Shown here in pieces: positions 27,458 to 35,919 of a DNA stretch of 64,000 nt. The stretch's first letter is position 1; every line of letters starts with the position of its first letter. The DNA is taken from contig JADMIL010000011.1 in the NCBI GenBank assembly GCA_015478645.1, positions 1 through 64,000 on the forward strand, read 5' to 3'. The position numbers and the translations under genes were made by a program. The notes under the pieces were generated by a model. The model ran no database searches. It saw only the letters and a program-made list of their open reading frames with translations, and was not told the origin of the DNA. The stretch is from Candidatus Binataceae bacterium (GTDB taxonomy: Bacteria; Desulfobacterota; Binatia; Binatales; Binataceae).

Positions 27458-28255
27458 CTATTTCCCTTCGGTGATTTTGGCTTCCTGCCAGAGCGCGTCG
27501 ATCGCCGCCGGTGACATCGCGGCGAGCTCCAAGCCACGTGCGCCGGCGATTCGCTCGACGATCGCGAAGCGGCCGGTGAATTTATCGCAGGCGCGCCGCA
27601 GCGTCTCTTCGGCATTGTGGCCCACAAAGCGCGGGGCGTTGGCGAGCGCCAACAGCATGTCGCCCAACTCGGCCGCCGCCGCGTCCGGATCGTTGCTGGC
27701 CAGCGCGCCCTCGACCTCGTCCATCTCCTCGCGCACCTTGGCCAGCACGTCGTGGATATCGCGCCAATCCATCCCGGCCTGCCGCGCGCGCGAACCGAGT
27801 TTTTCCGCGCGCATCAGCGCGGGCAGGGCGCGCGCAACGCCGTCGAGGGCCGACGCGGCGCCGGCTGCGCGGCGCTCGGACTGTTTGATCCGGTTCCAGT
27901 GCTCGACGACTTCGGCCGACGTCGCCGCCGCGGTGTCGCCATAGACGTGCGGATGGCGCCGGATGAGCTTGTCGGCCGCCGCCTGAAAGATCCCGGCGAG
28001 GCGCATCCGCTGCTGCTCCTCCGCGATCACGCCGATCGCCAGGATCTGCGCCGTCAGGTCGCCGAGTTCGTCGGCGATCGCGCGCGGATCGCCCGAGTCG
28101 ATCGCGTCGAGCGCCTCGTATGCCTCTTCGATGAGATGTTTGCCGAGGCTTGCGATACTCTGTTCGCGATCCCAGGGGCATCGCCGGCGCAGATCGCGGA
28201 CGGTTTCCGCCAGGCGCGTGAACTGCCCGGCGAGACGATCGTTTTCGTCGCTCAT
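27458..28255 (-). CDS. mazG: Nucleoside triphosphate pyrophosphohydrolase MazG
   Basis: MazG removes pyrophosphate from (d)NTPs, cleaning nucleotide pools and affecting ppGpp. The 265-residue protein has two MazG domains. The first contains CPWDREQSIASLGKHLIEEA and the metal-binding DELGD. The second contains VREEMDEVEGAL and AELGDMLLAL. ATG 28255 is the chosen start. It lies upstream of rpsT on the same strand with a 90-base gap. Confidence 0.95.
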   Translation of the reverse strand: MSDENDRLAGQFTRLAETVRDLRRRCPWDREQSIASLGKHLIEEAYEALDAIDSGDPRAIADELGDLTAQILAIGVIAEEQQRMRLAGIFQAAADKLIRRHPHVYGDTAAATSAEVVEHWNRIKQSERRAAGAASALDGVARALPALMRAEKLGSRARQAGMDWRDIHDVLAKVREEMDEVEGALASNDPDAAAAELGDMLLALANAPRFVGHNAEETLRRACDKFTGRFAIVERIAGARGLELAAMSPAAIDALWQEAKITEGK

Positions 28256-28324
28256 GCGCAAAATCGTAGCACGCGCGGCGCTCCGATTCCGGCGCGGCCG
28301 GCCTGCGTCCGCATGACGCTCGCC

Positions 28325-28987
28325 TCAGCCTGCGACGATCGGCGGGGCGACCTTTTCAATCAGGAATTGCGAGAGATCGCGCACCCCGTCGGCGGCGACC
28401 TCATGGCCGCAATCGTATTCGCGGAAGTCCACGGGAATCTTGAGTTCGCGCAGCACCGCCACCGATTTCCGCGCCCGCGCCAGTTCGATCGCCTCGTCGG
28501 CCCGGCCGTGCTGGACCAGCGTCGGCAGTTGCGCGAGGGCGGCGTGATTGGTCGCGCGCTCGGCCAGTTGGTCGGGGAACGCCGTGGAAATCGCGACCAG
28601 CGCGGCAAACCGCTCGGGCCATCGGATCGCCAGGTTGTAGGCCATCATGCCACCCTGGCTGAAACCGGCGACCACCAGCTTGCGCTGATCGATCGGATAG
28701 CGCTCGCACGCTTCGTCGAGGAACATGCGCAGGCTCGCGACCGCCGTGTCGACCAGGTCTGGATCGGGCTTCGAGCCCAACCGCATTTTGTACCAGCCAT
28801 AACCGTTGATCGCGCCGATCTCGACCTCGACCGAACCTTGCGGGCACAGGACGAGGAAGCGGCCGTCGGCGATGAATGGCGCAAGCCCATGCAGATCCAT
28901 CGCGTTGGACCCCCACCCGTGCATCGCGAGAATCGTCGGAAACGGGCCGGTGCCCGCGGGTTCGTAGGCGGCGTGGACGAGTTTCAT
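28325..28987 (-). CDS. Alpha/beta-hydrolase, phospholipase/carboxylesterase family
   Basis: This 220-residue serine hydrolase has a complete triad: Ser in VVAGFSQGGMM, Asp in QHGRADEAI, and His in YDCGHEV. It resembles the short carboxylesterase/lysophospholipase group (YpfH, EstB). ATG 28987 follows GGAGGCT at good spacing, so the longer frame to 29020 is not used. No signal peptide is seen, so it is cytoplasmic. It precedes mazG on the same strand with a 69-base gap. Substrate unknown. Confidence 0.88.
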   Translation of the reverse strand: MKLVHAAYEPAGTGPFPTILAMHGWGSNAMDLHGLAPFIADGRFLVLCPQGSVEVEIGAINGYGWYKMRLGSKPDPDLVDTAVASLRMFLDEACERYPIDQRKLVVAGFSQGGMMAYNLAIRWPERFAALVAISTAFPDQLAERATNHAALAQLPTLVQHGRADEAIELARARKSVAVLRELKIPVDFREYDCGHEVAADGVRDLSQFLIEKVAPPIVAG

Positions 28988-29247
28988 GCCTGTAGCCTCC
29001 GTGGCGTGCGAACGCATCATAGATCGTGCATGTGCGCCGCCGCCAGCCGCGCGACGGCCGGATTCGCAGCGCTTCGCGCAACGCCCCGCTGGGCGTTCAT
29101 CTTGGTGCGCCGCTACGATATGTTAATCGCGCGCGTCATGGCGGAGGTCTGGTTTCCGGCGTGGCGATGCGGTGTGGGGGAGTCGATCGGGAGTCCCGTC
29201 GCGGCGGGGCAGGGGAGTTGGCGCGCGCGCCTGGAGCCATTCTGAAC

Positions 29248-32200
29248 GTGTCATTGGGCAATGCGAAGCCGTCGCGTGCGGCGCGATGGGGGTTGGTGCT
29301 GGCGGCGATGGCGATTGCCGCACCCGCGGTCGCCCATGCGGCACCGGCCGCCGAGGCGATCGCCGATCGCAAGCCGGCTGGAGTGCTGGCCGGGCTGATG
29401 ATCGCCGCACTGGCCGGTTACGCGCTGTGGCTGCATGCGCGTCCGCTGCTCGGCACACGCGATCGCGATTTGCGGCGCGCGATTTATCTGCTCGCGGCGC
29501 TCTTCATGATCAAGGCCGCCGCGCTGATCTACTTCGGCGGCTTCGGCGTCGATGTCGGCACTTACGAGGCGTGGGCGCTGAAGCTCGCCGATCTCGGTCC
29601 CGCGCGGATGTACGAGCCGGGTTACTTCATCGATTATCCGCCCGGCTACCTCTATCTATTGTGGGCGGCCGGATGGTTCGCCCATCTGATCGGTGCGGAC
29701 ACCGGCGATTCGCTGCGCATCATCGTCGAAATGCCCGCGCTCATCGGCGATTTCGTCCTTGCGCTGATCGTTTACATCTCGATGCGCCGGCTCGGCCGGC
29801 CGCTGTCGGCGTGGGCCGCGCTCGCGATGGTCGCGCTCAACCCCGCTCTGCTTTTCGATTCAGTGGTGTGGGGGCAGACCGATTCCGTGCTGACTCTGGC
29901 AATGCTCTTGAGCGTCGCGATGATCCTCGAGGCGGAATTTGAAATCGGCTGGGCGCTGGCCGCGCTCGCCGTGTTGATCAAACCGCAGGCTCTGACGCTG
30001 TTACCCGTACTTGGCCTGTGGACGCTGATGCGCCTGCGTCCGCGCGCATGGTGGCGCGCCGGCCTGGCCTTTGCGGCGGTGATCGTCATCGCCGTCGCGC
30101 CGTTTCAGGCCGGTCATCCGTGGACCTGGCTGCCGCAGCTCTATACCTCGGGCGCCGCCTATTACCATGAGACCTCCGTCAACGCGTTCAACCTGATCGC
30201 GCTGCTCGGCGGAATTCGCCAATCCGATACCACTACGTTTCTCGGCGTCTCGTGTTTCACGATCGGCATGGCGCTGCTGGTGCCGCTGTACGGGTACGCG
30301 GCGGCGATACTGCTGCGCAACGCGAGCCCGCGCAATCTCCTCTTCGCATCGTTCATTGCGCTCTACGGATTTTTTATCGTCGCGCCGCGGATGCATGAGC
30401 GCTACCTCTATTCGGCGGTGGTCTTTGCGGTGCCGCTCGCGCTCGAGGAACCCGCGATGCTCGCTATGTTCGCGATCCTCACGATTACCTGTTTCGCCAA
30501 CCTCGCTTATGTACTTCATACGCTGCGCACGGTGGTGTTCATGGATGGGCGCGATCCGTTCGCGATGGCGGTGTCGGCACTCGACGTCATCGCCTTCGCA
30601 TTCGCGGCCGCATACGGCTGGAAGGGCGTCGCCGCTCAGACCACAGGCGATGCAGCGGCCGTCGCTAAGCCACCGGCGGAGCAGACGACGGCGATTGCCT
30701 CGCAGGCCGCGGCGGCGGGCGAGCAATGGCTCCGCGCGCGGCTCGCATCCGGGCAAAGCGGGTGGCGGCCGCAGGCCGCACCGGACGAATTTATGGCGCC
30801 ATTCGCGTGGCGGCGAATCGATAGCGTCATGCTCGCGGTCTTCACGGTGACGGCCGCCGTGCTGCACTTCTGGAATCTCAATCATCCCGCGGAACTGGTC
30901 TTCGACGAGGTCCATTTCGTCGGCCAGGCGCGTCATTACCTGCGCGCGGAGAACTTCCTCGATCCGCATCCGCCGCTGGCCAAGCTGATCAGCGCGCTCG
31001 GCATCATCATGTTCGGCGACCATCCGTGGGCCTGGCGGCTGGGCGTCGCGACGCTCGGCACGATACTCATTCCGGTGACCTATATGCTCGCGCGCCGGAT
31101 GTTTCATTCGCGCCTGGCGGCGGCGTTCGCGGCGGGCTTCGTGATGTGCGACGGACTATACCTGGTTGATTCGCGTATCGCGGTTATCGACATTGTCTAT
31201 TTGACCTTCGCCGCAATTTCCTATTTGCTGCTCTTTCGTTTCATGCAGAATACGGACCTGCCCGATCGCCGCCGCACGTTGCTGGCGATGGGCGTATCGC
31301 TCGGACTGTGTCTTGGATCCAAACTTTACGTGCCGGGAATAACATTTTTGCTGGTGGCGGGATTCGTAGTCTTCACCCTGATGCGGCCCGAGCGGGAATC
31401 GGCGCCGCCAATCGATCGGAGCATCGAGTATCGGCGCGTCGCCGGCGCGCTCATCATCGTCGGATCGGTTGCGTCATTTTTCTACCTCGCATGCTTTCTG
31501 CCGCATTACTATCTCGGATGGTGGGGCGGTATCGAGGACCTTTTACACTACTACAAAGACGTGATGTGGTATGAGAAGAGCGTTTCGACCGCGACTCATC
31601 CGTACTCTTCACCCTGGTGGAGCTGGCCACTGATGCTGCGGCCGGTGGCTTACTGGCAGAATTTCCCAAATAAAGGCGACGTCTCGACCATCTGGGGCGC
31701 CGGCAATCCAATCCTATGGTGGGCCGTAATCCCGGCGATGACGATTACGGCAGTGCGCGCCCTCGAGCATCCCGGCGTCACGCGCGCGTTTATTGTGATT
31801 AGTTATCTTGCCTACTTTGTCATCTGGATACCAATCGGCCGAATACTATTTTTGTATCACTATATGCCATCGGTTTATATTGGCTATCTGGCGCTAGCGG
31901 CAGTGATTGCCGATTTGTGCAGGGGCGAATGCGAGACATGGGAGTCGGCGGCCATACTGCTTTCGATCCTGACCGCGGTCACCGTTGGGTTCGCGCATAT
32001 TGCCGATACCTATAAATTCGCATGGATGCCGATTACGCTATCGATGGGCGCACGGACGATCGCTTCCATAATGGCGGGAATTGGTTATGTGTTCCTGCTC
32101 TTCCGCGATCGGACCAAGACCAACTACGCGTTGCTTTCATTGACGGCGCTACTGCTGGGTGTGCTGTGGTTTATTCCGCCGATATTGGCGGGTTTGTCGC

Positions 32201-32403
32201 CAGCGATCGTCCTGACGTTGATTTATATTGCCACTATCACGTCGAATCGTGCCGCGAACCGGTTCGTGGCGGGCGTTTTCCTCGTTGGCGCCGCTGCCGC
32301 ATTCATATACTTCCTTCCGGTATGGCTGGCACTCCCGATTACTCGGTCCGGTTACTACGCTCGCATGTGGTTAGAAGGACCTGGATTGCGCAATTGGATT
32401 TGA
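29248..32403 (+). CDS. Fused GT-C glycosyltransferase: Gpi18-like module plus PMT (GT39) module
   Basis: This 1051-residue polytopic membrane protein has two glycosyltransferase modules. Module 1 (residues 40-510) has an early Asp102 in VDVGTYEAW, then FIDYPPGYLYLLW, SVVWGQTD and PRMHERYLYS (His383), like Gpi18-type mannosyltransferases. Module 2 (520 to end) is a dolichyl/polyprenyl-phosphate-mannose:protein mannosyltransferase. It has the catalytic FDEVHFVGQA (Asp553/Glu554), DPHPPLAKL, and a C-terminal four-helix PMT region around YHYMPSVYIGYLAL. Both would use lipid-linked sugars at the periplasmic face. GTG 29248 was chosen because a hydrophobic helix follows; longer starts cannot be excluded. 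The next gene begins five bases after its stop. Confidence 0.85.
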   Translation: MSLGNAKPSRAARWGLVLAAMAIAAPAVAHAAPAAEAIADRKPAGVLAGLMIAALAGYALWLHARPLLGTRDRDLRRAIYLLAALFMIKAAALIYFGGFGVDVGTYEAWALKLADLGPARMYEPGYFIDYPPGYLYLLWAAGWFAHLIGADTGDSLRIIVEMPALIGDFVLALIVYISMRRLGRPLSAWAALAMVALNPALLFDSVVWGQTDSVLTLAMLLSVAMILEAEFEIGWALAALAVLIKPQALTLLPVLGLWTLMRLRPRAWWRAGLAFAAVIVIAVAPFQAGHPWTWLPQLYTSGAAYYHETSVNAFNLIALLGGIRQSDTTTFLGVSCFTIGMALLVPLYGYAAAILLRNASPRNLLFASFIALYGFFIVAPRMHERYLYSAVVFAVPLALEEPAMLAMFAILTITCFANLAYVLHTLRTVVFMDGRDPFAMAVSALDVIAFAFAAAYGWKGVAAQTTGDAAAVAKPPAEQTTAIASQAAAAGEQWLRARLASGQSGWRPQAAPDEFMAPFAWRRIDSVMLAVFTVTAAVLHFWNLNHPAELVFDEVHFVGQARHYLRAENFLDPHPPLAKLISALGIIMFGDHPWAWRLGVATLGTILIPVTYMLARRMFHSRLAAAFAAGFVMCDGLYLVDSRIAVIDIVYLTFAAISYLLLFRFMQNTDLPDRRRTLLAMGVSLGLCLGSKLYVPGITFLLVAGFVVFTLMRPERESAPPIDRSIEYRRVAGALIIVGSVASFFYLACFLPHYYLGWWGGIEDLLHYYKDVMWYEKSVSTATHPYSSPWWSWPLMLRPVAYWQNFPNKGDVSTIWGAGNPILWWAVIPAMTITAVRALEHPGVTRAFIVISYLAYFVIWIPIGRILFLYHYMPSVYIGYLALAAVIADLCRGECETWESAAILLSILTAVTVGFAHIADTYKFAWMPITLSMGARTIASIMAGIGYVFLLFRDRTKTNYALLSLTALLLGVLWFIPPILAGLSPAIVLTLIYIATITSNRAANRFVAGVFLVGAAAAFIYFLPVWLALPITRSGYYARMWLEGPGLRNWI

Positions 32404-32408
32404 CGGCG

Positions 32409-33194
32409 ATGCTGATCGGCGAACGGATCCATCGGCGCGCGCGCCCGGTTGCGATTATCTTTGTGATAATCGCCGTATGGCTGAGCGGAGCGCGCCCGGC
32501 GTTTAGTTCTGACGCGGGCAAACCTCTGCTCAACAATGGCGATTTCGCTCGAGGTTCCGGTGATTCATGCGACGGTTGGCGAACCGACGGCTGGATTCAG
32601 TCGCCCGGGACAACAACCTACACCTGGCATCCGGCGGAGCTCGACAAGCCGGCCGAACTCGAGATTAATACGCTGCACGACAATGACGCGCGCTGGGTGC
32701 AGACCATTACCTTGACCGAAGGGTGGTACTATCTCAGTGTGGAAGCGCGTACCGAAAACGTGTCGAAGTACTTCGTCGGCGCCACGATTAGTATTCTCGA
32801 AGATGGTATCATGTCGGCGGACCTTAAAGAGACGCATGATTGGCAGAGGATCGGACTATACTTGCACGTGGGTCCTAAGGGTGGGGACGTCGATGTGGCG
32901 CTCAGGCTGGGCGGCTACATGAATTTGACCCGCGGGCGTGCGCTGTTTCGCGAGGCTGGCGTGACGCGGGTGGCCGGTCCGCCACCGGGTGATGCGCACG
33001 TCTTCGATCTCGCACAGATTCGCATGAGTGAAGTCGCCGGTCCGATCGGACGGACCTGGTCGCTGGTTGCGGTGTTTCTGGCCCTGATTGCCGGAGGCGC
33101 CGCGGGATGGTGGGCGTTCGGTACGACCTTCGCGCCAGCGGTCCCGGTGCGGTCGCCGCGGCAATCGCGCCGCGGCGGTATCGACGCCGCCTGA
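32409..33194 (+). CDS. Membrane-anchored secreted protein of a glycosyltransferase locus
   Basis: I do not recognise this family. The 261-residue protein has an N-terminal hydrophobic segment (VAIIFVIIAVWLSGARPAFS, a signal peptide or anchor). A domain of about 170 residues rich in Trp, Gly and Thr follows. The opening LLNNGDFARGSGDSCDGWRTDGW resembles the start of carbohydrate-binding beta-sandwich domains. A C-terminal membrane helix (LVAVFLALIAGGAAGWWAFG) and a basic tail complete it. It starts five bases after the GT-C fusion gene and ends 17 before the PA14-fused gene, so the three form one unit. A glycan-recognising accessory role is inference. Confidence 0.65.
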   Translation: MLIGERIHRRARPVAIIFVIIAVWLSGARPAFSSDAGKPLLNNGDFARGSGDSCDGWRTDGWIQSPGTTTYTWHPAELDKPAELEINTLHDNDARWVQTITLTEGWYYLSVEARTENVSKYFVGATISILEDGIMSADLKETHDWQRIGLYLHVGPKGGDVDVALRLGGYMNLTRGRALFREAGVTRVAGPPPGDAHVFDLAQIRMSEVAGPIGRTWSLVAVFLALIAGGAAGWWAFGTTFAPAVPVRSPRQSRRGGIDAA

Positions 33195-33211
33195 GCGGGC
33201 CGCGCTATCGT

Positions 33212-35209
33212 ATGCCCGATAGTGACGCGAATGATCGGCGGATCGAGCGAACCATATTCCTCACCGGGTTTTTCAGTTTCGCCTATTTTTACCAGGGTGC
33301 CGATCAGAGTACTGCGGCGCGCTTCGATCTGATGCGCGCGATCATCGAGCGGCACACGCTCTGGATCGATGGCTATTGCGGCTACAACACAGCCGATATT
33401 ATTACCTACGGTGGCCATTACTATTCTGTTAAGGCGCCGGGCGGGTCGCTCACCGGACTGCTCCAATGGCTATTGTTCACCACTGTGCTGTCGCCGGTCG
33501 CCTCGAATCACGAGGCGCTCTATTGGGCCCTGACGACCTGGCTGACGATCGTTTTCTCGACTAGTGCGATCGTCGCACTGCTATGCGTAGTGATGTACCG
33601 ATGCGCGCTGTTTGCCGGCGCCACGCGCGAACGGAGCGTCGCGCTCGCACTGATATTGGCCGTCGCGACGATCATGTTTCCCTACGCAACCGAGATGACC
33701 GGCGAGCCGATCGCGGGCGCCTGCGCGTTTATTTCGTTCTACCTCCTCGCGACCTATCGCGACGACCTTGACGCGGGCCGCTCGCTGATCGCCGGATTTC
33801 TCGCCGGCTGGGCCGTGCTGTGCGATTTCCCCGCGATCGTGATCGCGGTTCCGCTCGCACTCTTTGCGTTGTTCAGAATGCGCAACCTGCGCCACGCGGG
33901 CGCCTTTGCGTTGGGCGCGGGAGTCGTGGCAATGCTGCTGCTGGCGTATAACCGCGGAGCCTTCGGCAGTTTTTTCTTTTTGAGCTATGAGGCCTACAAG
34001 ATGGCCGGCAATAGCCAGTTTCCCGAGCAGGCGGCGGGCTTTGTCGGAGTGAGCTATCCGCAGGCCGGAATTTTGTGGAAGATTCTTTGCGATCCGCAGC
34101 GGGGTCTGTTTTTCTGCAACCCGGTGCTGATCCTTACGATTCCGGCGCTTGGGTTTTTCGCTCTCCGCCGGCGATTACGCGCGGAGTTCTTCGTAACGCT
34201 CTGCGCAATCGTTCTGATGATCCTGTTCAACGCGTCGTATGGCGAATCGATCGTATCGTGGGGCGGCGGCACAGCGGCCGGTCCGCGCCAGATTGTGGCC
34301 GCAATCCCGTTCATGGTATTTACGCTGGCGTTTCTCCCCGCCGAATGGAACTGGCTATTCGGCCTGCTCGCGGTTATTTCGGCATTCGCGATGCTCGCGG
34401 CGACCGCGATCGAACCTCATTTTCCCTATGAGTATGCGAATCCCCTGCGGAAGTTTATCTGGCCTGCCTACTTGCGCGGCGATTTCGCCTATAATCGCGA
34501 CGCGTATTTCGGTGGAAGCGCGATCATGGACGAGTCGACCGCGTTCAACCTGGGCGGAATGCTTGGGCTGCCAGGCCGTGCTCAACTATGGCCGCTCGCA
34601 CTCGTCTGGATCGGCGCGGCGGCACTACTGATTCGCCGCTTCGAGTTCGGCCCGCGCGGATCGCGGCGCCGGCGCGCGACGCTCGCGGGCGCGATCGTTC
34701 TCGTGATCGCGTTAGCCGGCGTGCCGATGCTGGGCGCTCTGACCACGCGAAATCCGATCGCCGCCGATACGCACGGCCTGCTCGGCCGCTACTATCGCGG
34801 GCTCCCGCCGTATCGATTTCCGCCGCATATCGTGCGGGTCGATGCGCAAATCGATTTCGACGATGTGGCTGAGCTTGGCGCGTTGCCGGTGCCGTCGTTC
34901 GTGAGCTGGAGCGGCAAGATTATCGCACCGCGGGCGGGGATTTATGTGTTCGGCATCGTGGTCGATGATTCGGGTTGGCTGTTCATCGATGGCAAAGCGG
35001 TGATCCCTGATCCTGGCGATCAGACCTGGCGCTTCGGCTCGGGGAACATCTATTTGACCGCCGGAGCGCATCGAATTGAAGCCGGCGAGCGCAATCTTGC
35101 CGGCGACGCCGCGATGCATCTGTCGTGGCGGCCGCCGGGTGACCGCGCCGCGATTGTTCCGAGCGCGGTGCTGGTGCCGGATGCGGCGGACGCGGCGGTG
35201 ACGCGCTGA
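33212..35209 (+). CDS. GT-C-like polytopic membrane protein with C-terminal PA14 domain
   Basis: The 665-residue protein has about twelve hydrophobic segments over residues 15-515. The first large loop carries YYSVKAPGGSL, and later come RGLFFCNPVL and WGGGTAAGPRQIVAAIPF. These are typical of bacterial GT-C-type membrane glycosyltransferases. Residues 521-660 form a PA14 domain: GLLGRYYRG, VDAQIDFDD, then SWSGKIIAPRAGIYVFGIVV in the core, then DDSGWLFIDGK. PA14 domains bind carbohydrate in adhesins and glycosidases and would lie in the periplasm here. Third gene of the module begun at 29248. Exact donor and acceptor are unknown. Confidence 0.78.
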   Translation: MPDSDANDRRIERTIFLTGFFSFAYFYQGADQSTAARFDLMRAIIERHTLWIDGYCGYNTADIITYGGHYYSVKAPGGSLTGLLQWLLFTTVLSPVASNHEALYWALTTWLTIVFSTSAIVALLCVVMYRCALFAGATRERSVALALILAVATIMFPYATEMTGEPIAGACAFISFYLLATYRDDLDAGRSLIAGFLAGWAVLCDFPAIVIAVPLALFALFRMRNLRHAGAFALGAGVVAMLLLAYNRGAFGSFFFLSYEAYKMAGNSQFPEQAAGFVGVSYPQAGILWKILCDPQRGLFFCNPVLILTIPALGFFALRRRLRAEFFVTLCAIVLMILFNASYGESIVSWGGGTAAGPRQIVAAIPFMVFTLAFLPAEWNWLFGLLAVISAFAMLAATAIEPHFPYEYANPLRKFIWPAYLRGDFAYNRDAYFGGSAIMDESTAFNLGGMLGLPGRAQLWPLALVWIGAAALLIRRFEFGPRGSRRRRATLAGAIVLVIALAGVPMLGALTTRNPIAADTHGLLGRYYRGLPPYRFPPHIVRVDAQIDFDDVAELGALPVPSFVSWSGKIIAPRAGIYVFGIVVDDSGWLFIDGKAVIPDPGDQTWRFGSGNIYLTAGAHRIEAGERNLAGDAAMHLSWRPPGDRAAIVPSAVLVPDAADAAVTR

Positions 35210-35230
35210 CGATCCATGCGCGCGGCCACA

Positions 35231-35758
35231 CTACCCGGCCGGTGGTTTGAACTCCGGCCGATGCTCCTGGCGCGCCTGCTTTTCAATCGCCTTGAGGATG
35301 CGCGTCTCTTCCACGCCGCGCGATACGCATTGTTCGGCGGCCATCGGATGGATCGGAACCTGCAGCGGCGACGTAAAGACCGCCTGTAAGGTGATGACGG
35401 TCGCTTCGTTGCCGTGCGGCTTGATCGCGAAATTATAGACCGCCGAGGACATCGAGGTGGGCTCGGCGGCGTATTGCAATGCGATCGCACTCAGCTTGCC
35501 GCAATCGGCGTCCTTGAGCGTAAAGCCGCCGGCCGCCTGGGTCTCGATGATCCCGTTGTTGGGATCCTCGGCGATGATGCGATACGCGTTTTCGGCGATT
35601 ACCGTGTGGACGGCGTCCCATGCGAGATCGAACGGAAGCGCCAGCACGACCCGGTCGTGCGTATCGTCGGGAGTCTTGCGCGCCGGCGGATAAAAGCATC
35701 CGGCGGCGGTGCACGCCAGCACGCCGGACAGGATCAGTCGCGGGTACGAAATCTTCAT
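35231..35758 (-). CDS. Lipoprotein of unknown function
   Basis: The 175-residue protein has an N-terminal lipoprotein signal ending TAAGC, with predicted lipidated Cys21. The mature part is mixed alpha/beta, with two Cys (DADCGKL and AEQCVSRG) and a charged C-terminal helix. I do not recognise the family; the ALPFDLAWDAVHTVIAENAY segment recalls the repeated domains of BamC-like and DUF799-like lipoproteins only weakly. It converges on the PA14-fused gene. ATG 35758 has no Shine-Dalgarno, and a perfect TATAAT ends nine bases before it, which suggests an almost leaderless mRNA. Confidence 0.7.
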   Translation of the reverse strand: MKISYPRLILSGVLACTAAGCFYPPARKTPDDTHDRVVLALPFDLAWDAVHTVIAENAYRIIAEDPNNGIIETQAAGGFTLKDADCGKLSAIALQYAAEPTSMSSAVYNFAIKPHGNEATVITLQAVFTSPLQVPIHPMAAEQCVSRGVEETRILKAIEKQARQEHRPEFKPPAG

Positions 35759-35760
35759 CG

Positions 35761-35776
35761 CTGGCGCATTATAATA
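35761..35776 (-). promoter_or_regulatory. -10 element directly before the lipoprotein start
   Basis: On the minus strand TATAAT occupies 35773-35768, overlapping a TATTAT (35776-35771). Either puts the transcript start within about six bases of ATG 35758. No -35 is recognisable at normal spacing. Confidence 0.35.
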
Positions 35777-35919
35777 TCAGCGGGGCGCGCGGCGGCAGCG
35801 GCGTCGAGGGGCTCCGCAGGGCGGTCGCGGCCTCAGCACTCCCACCCGCACTGCCGTGTATGCTACGCTCTCGGCCAGAACGGGATACTGCCCGTAAGGC
35901 GCCCCCGGAGGCTCATTCG

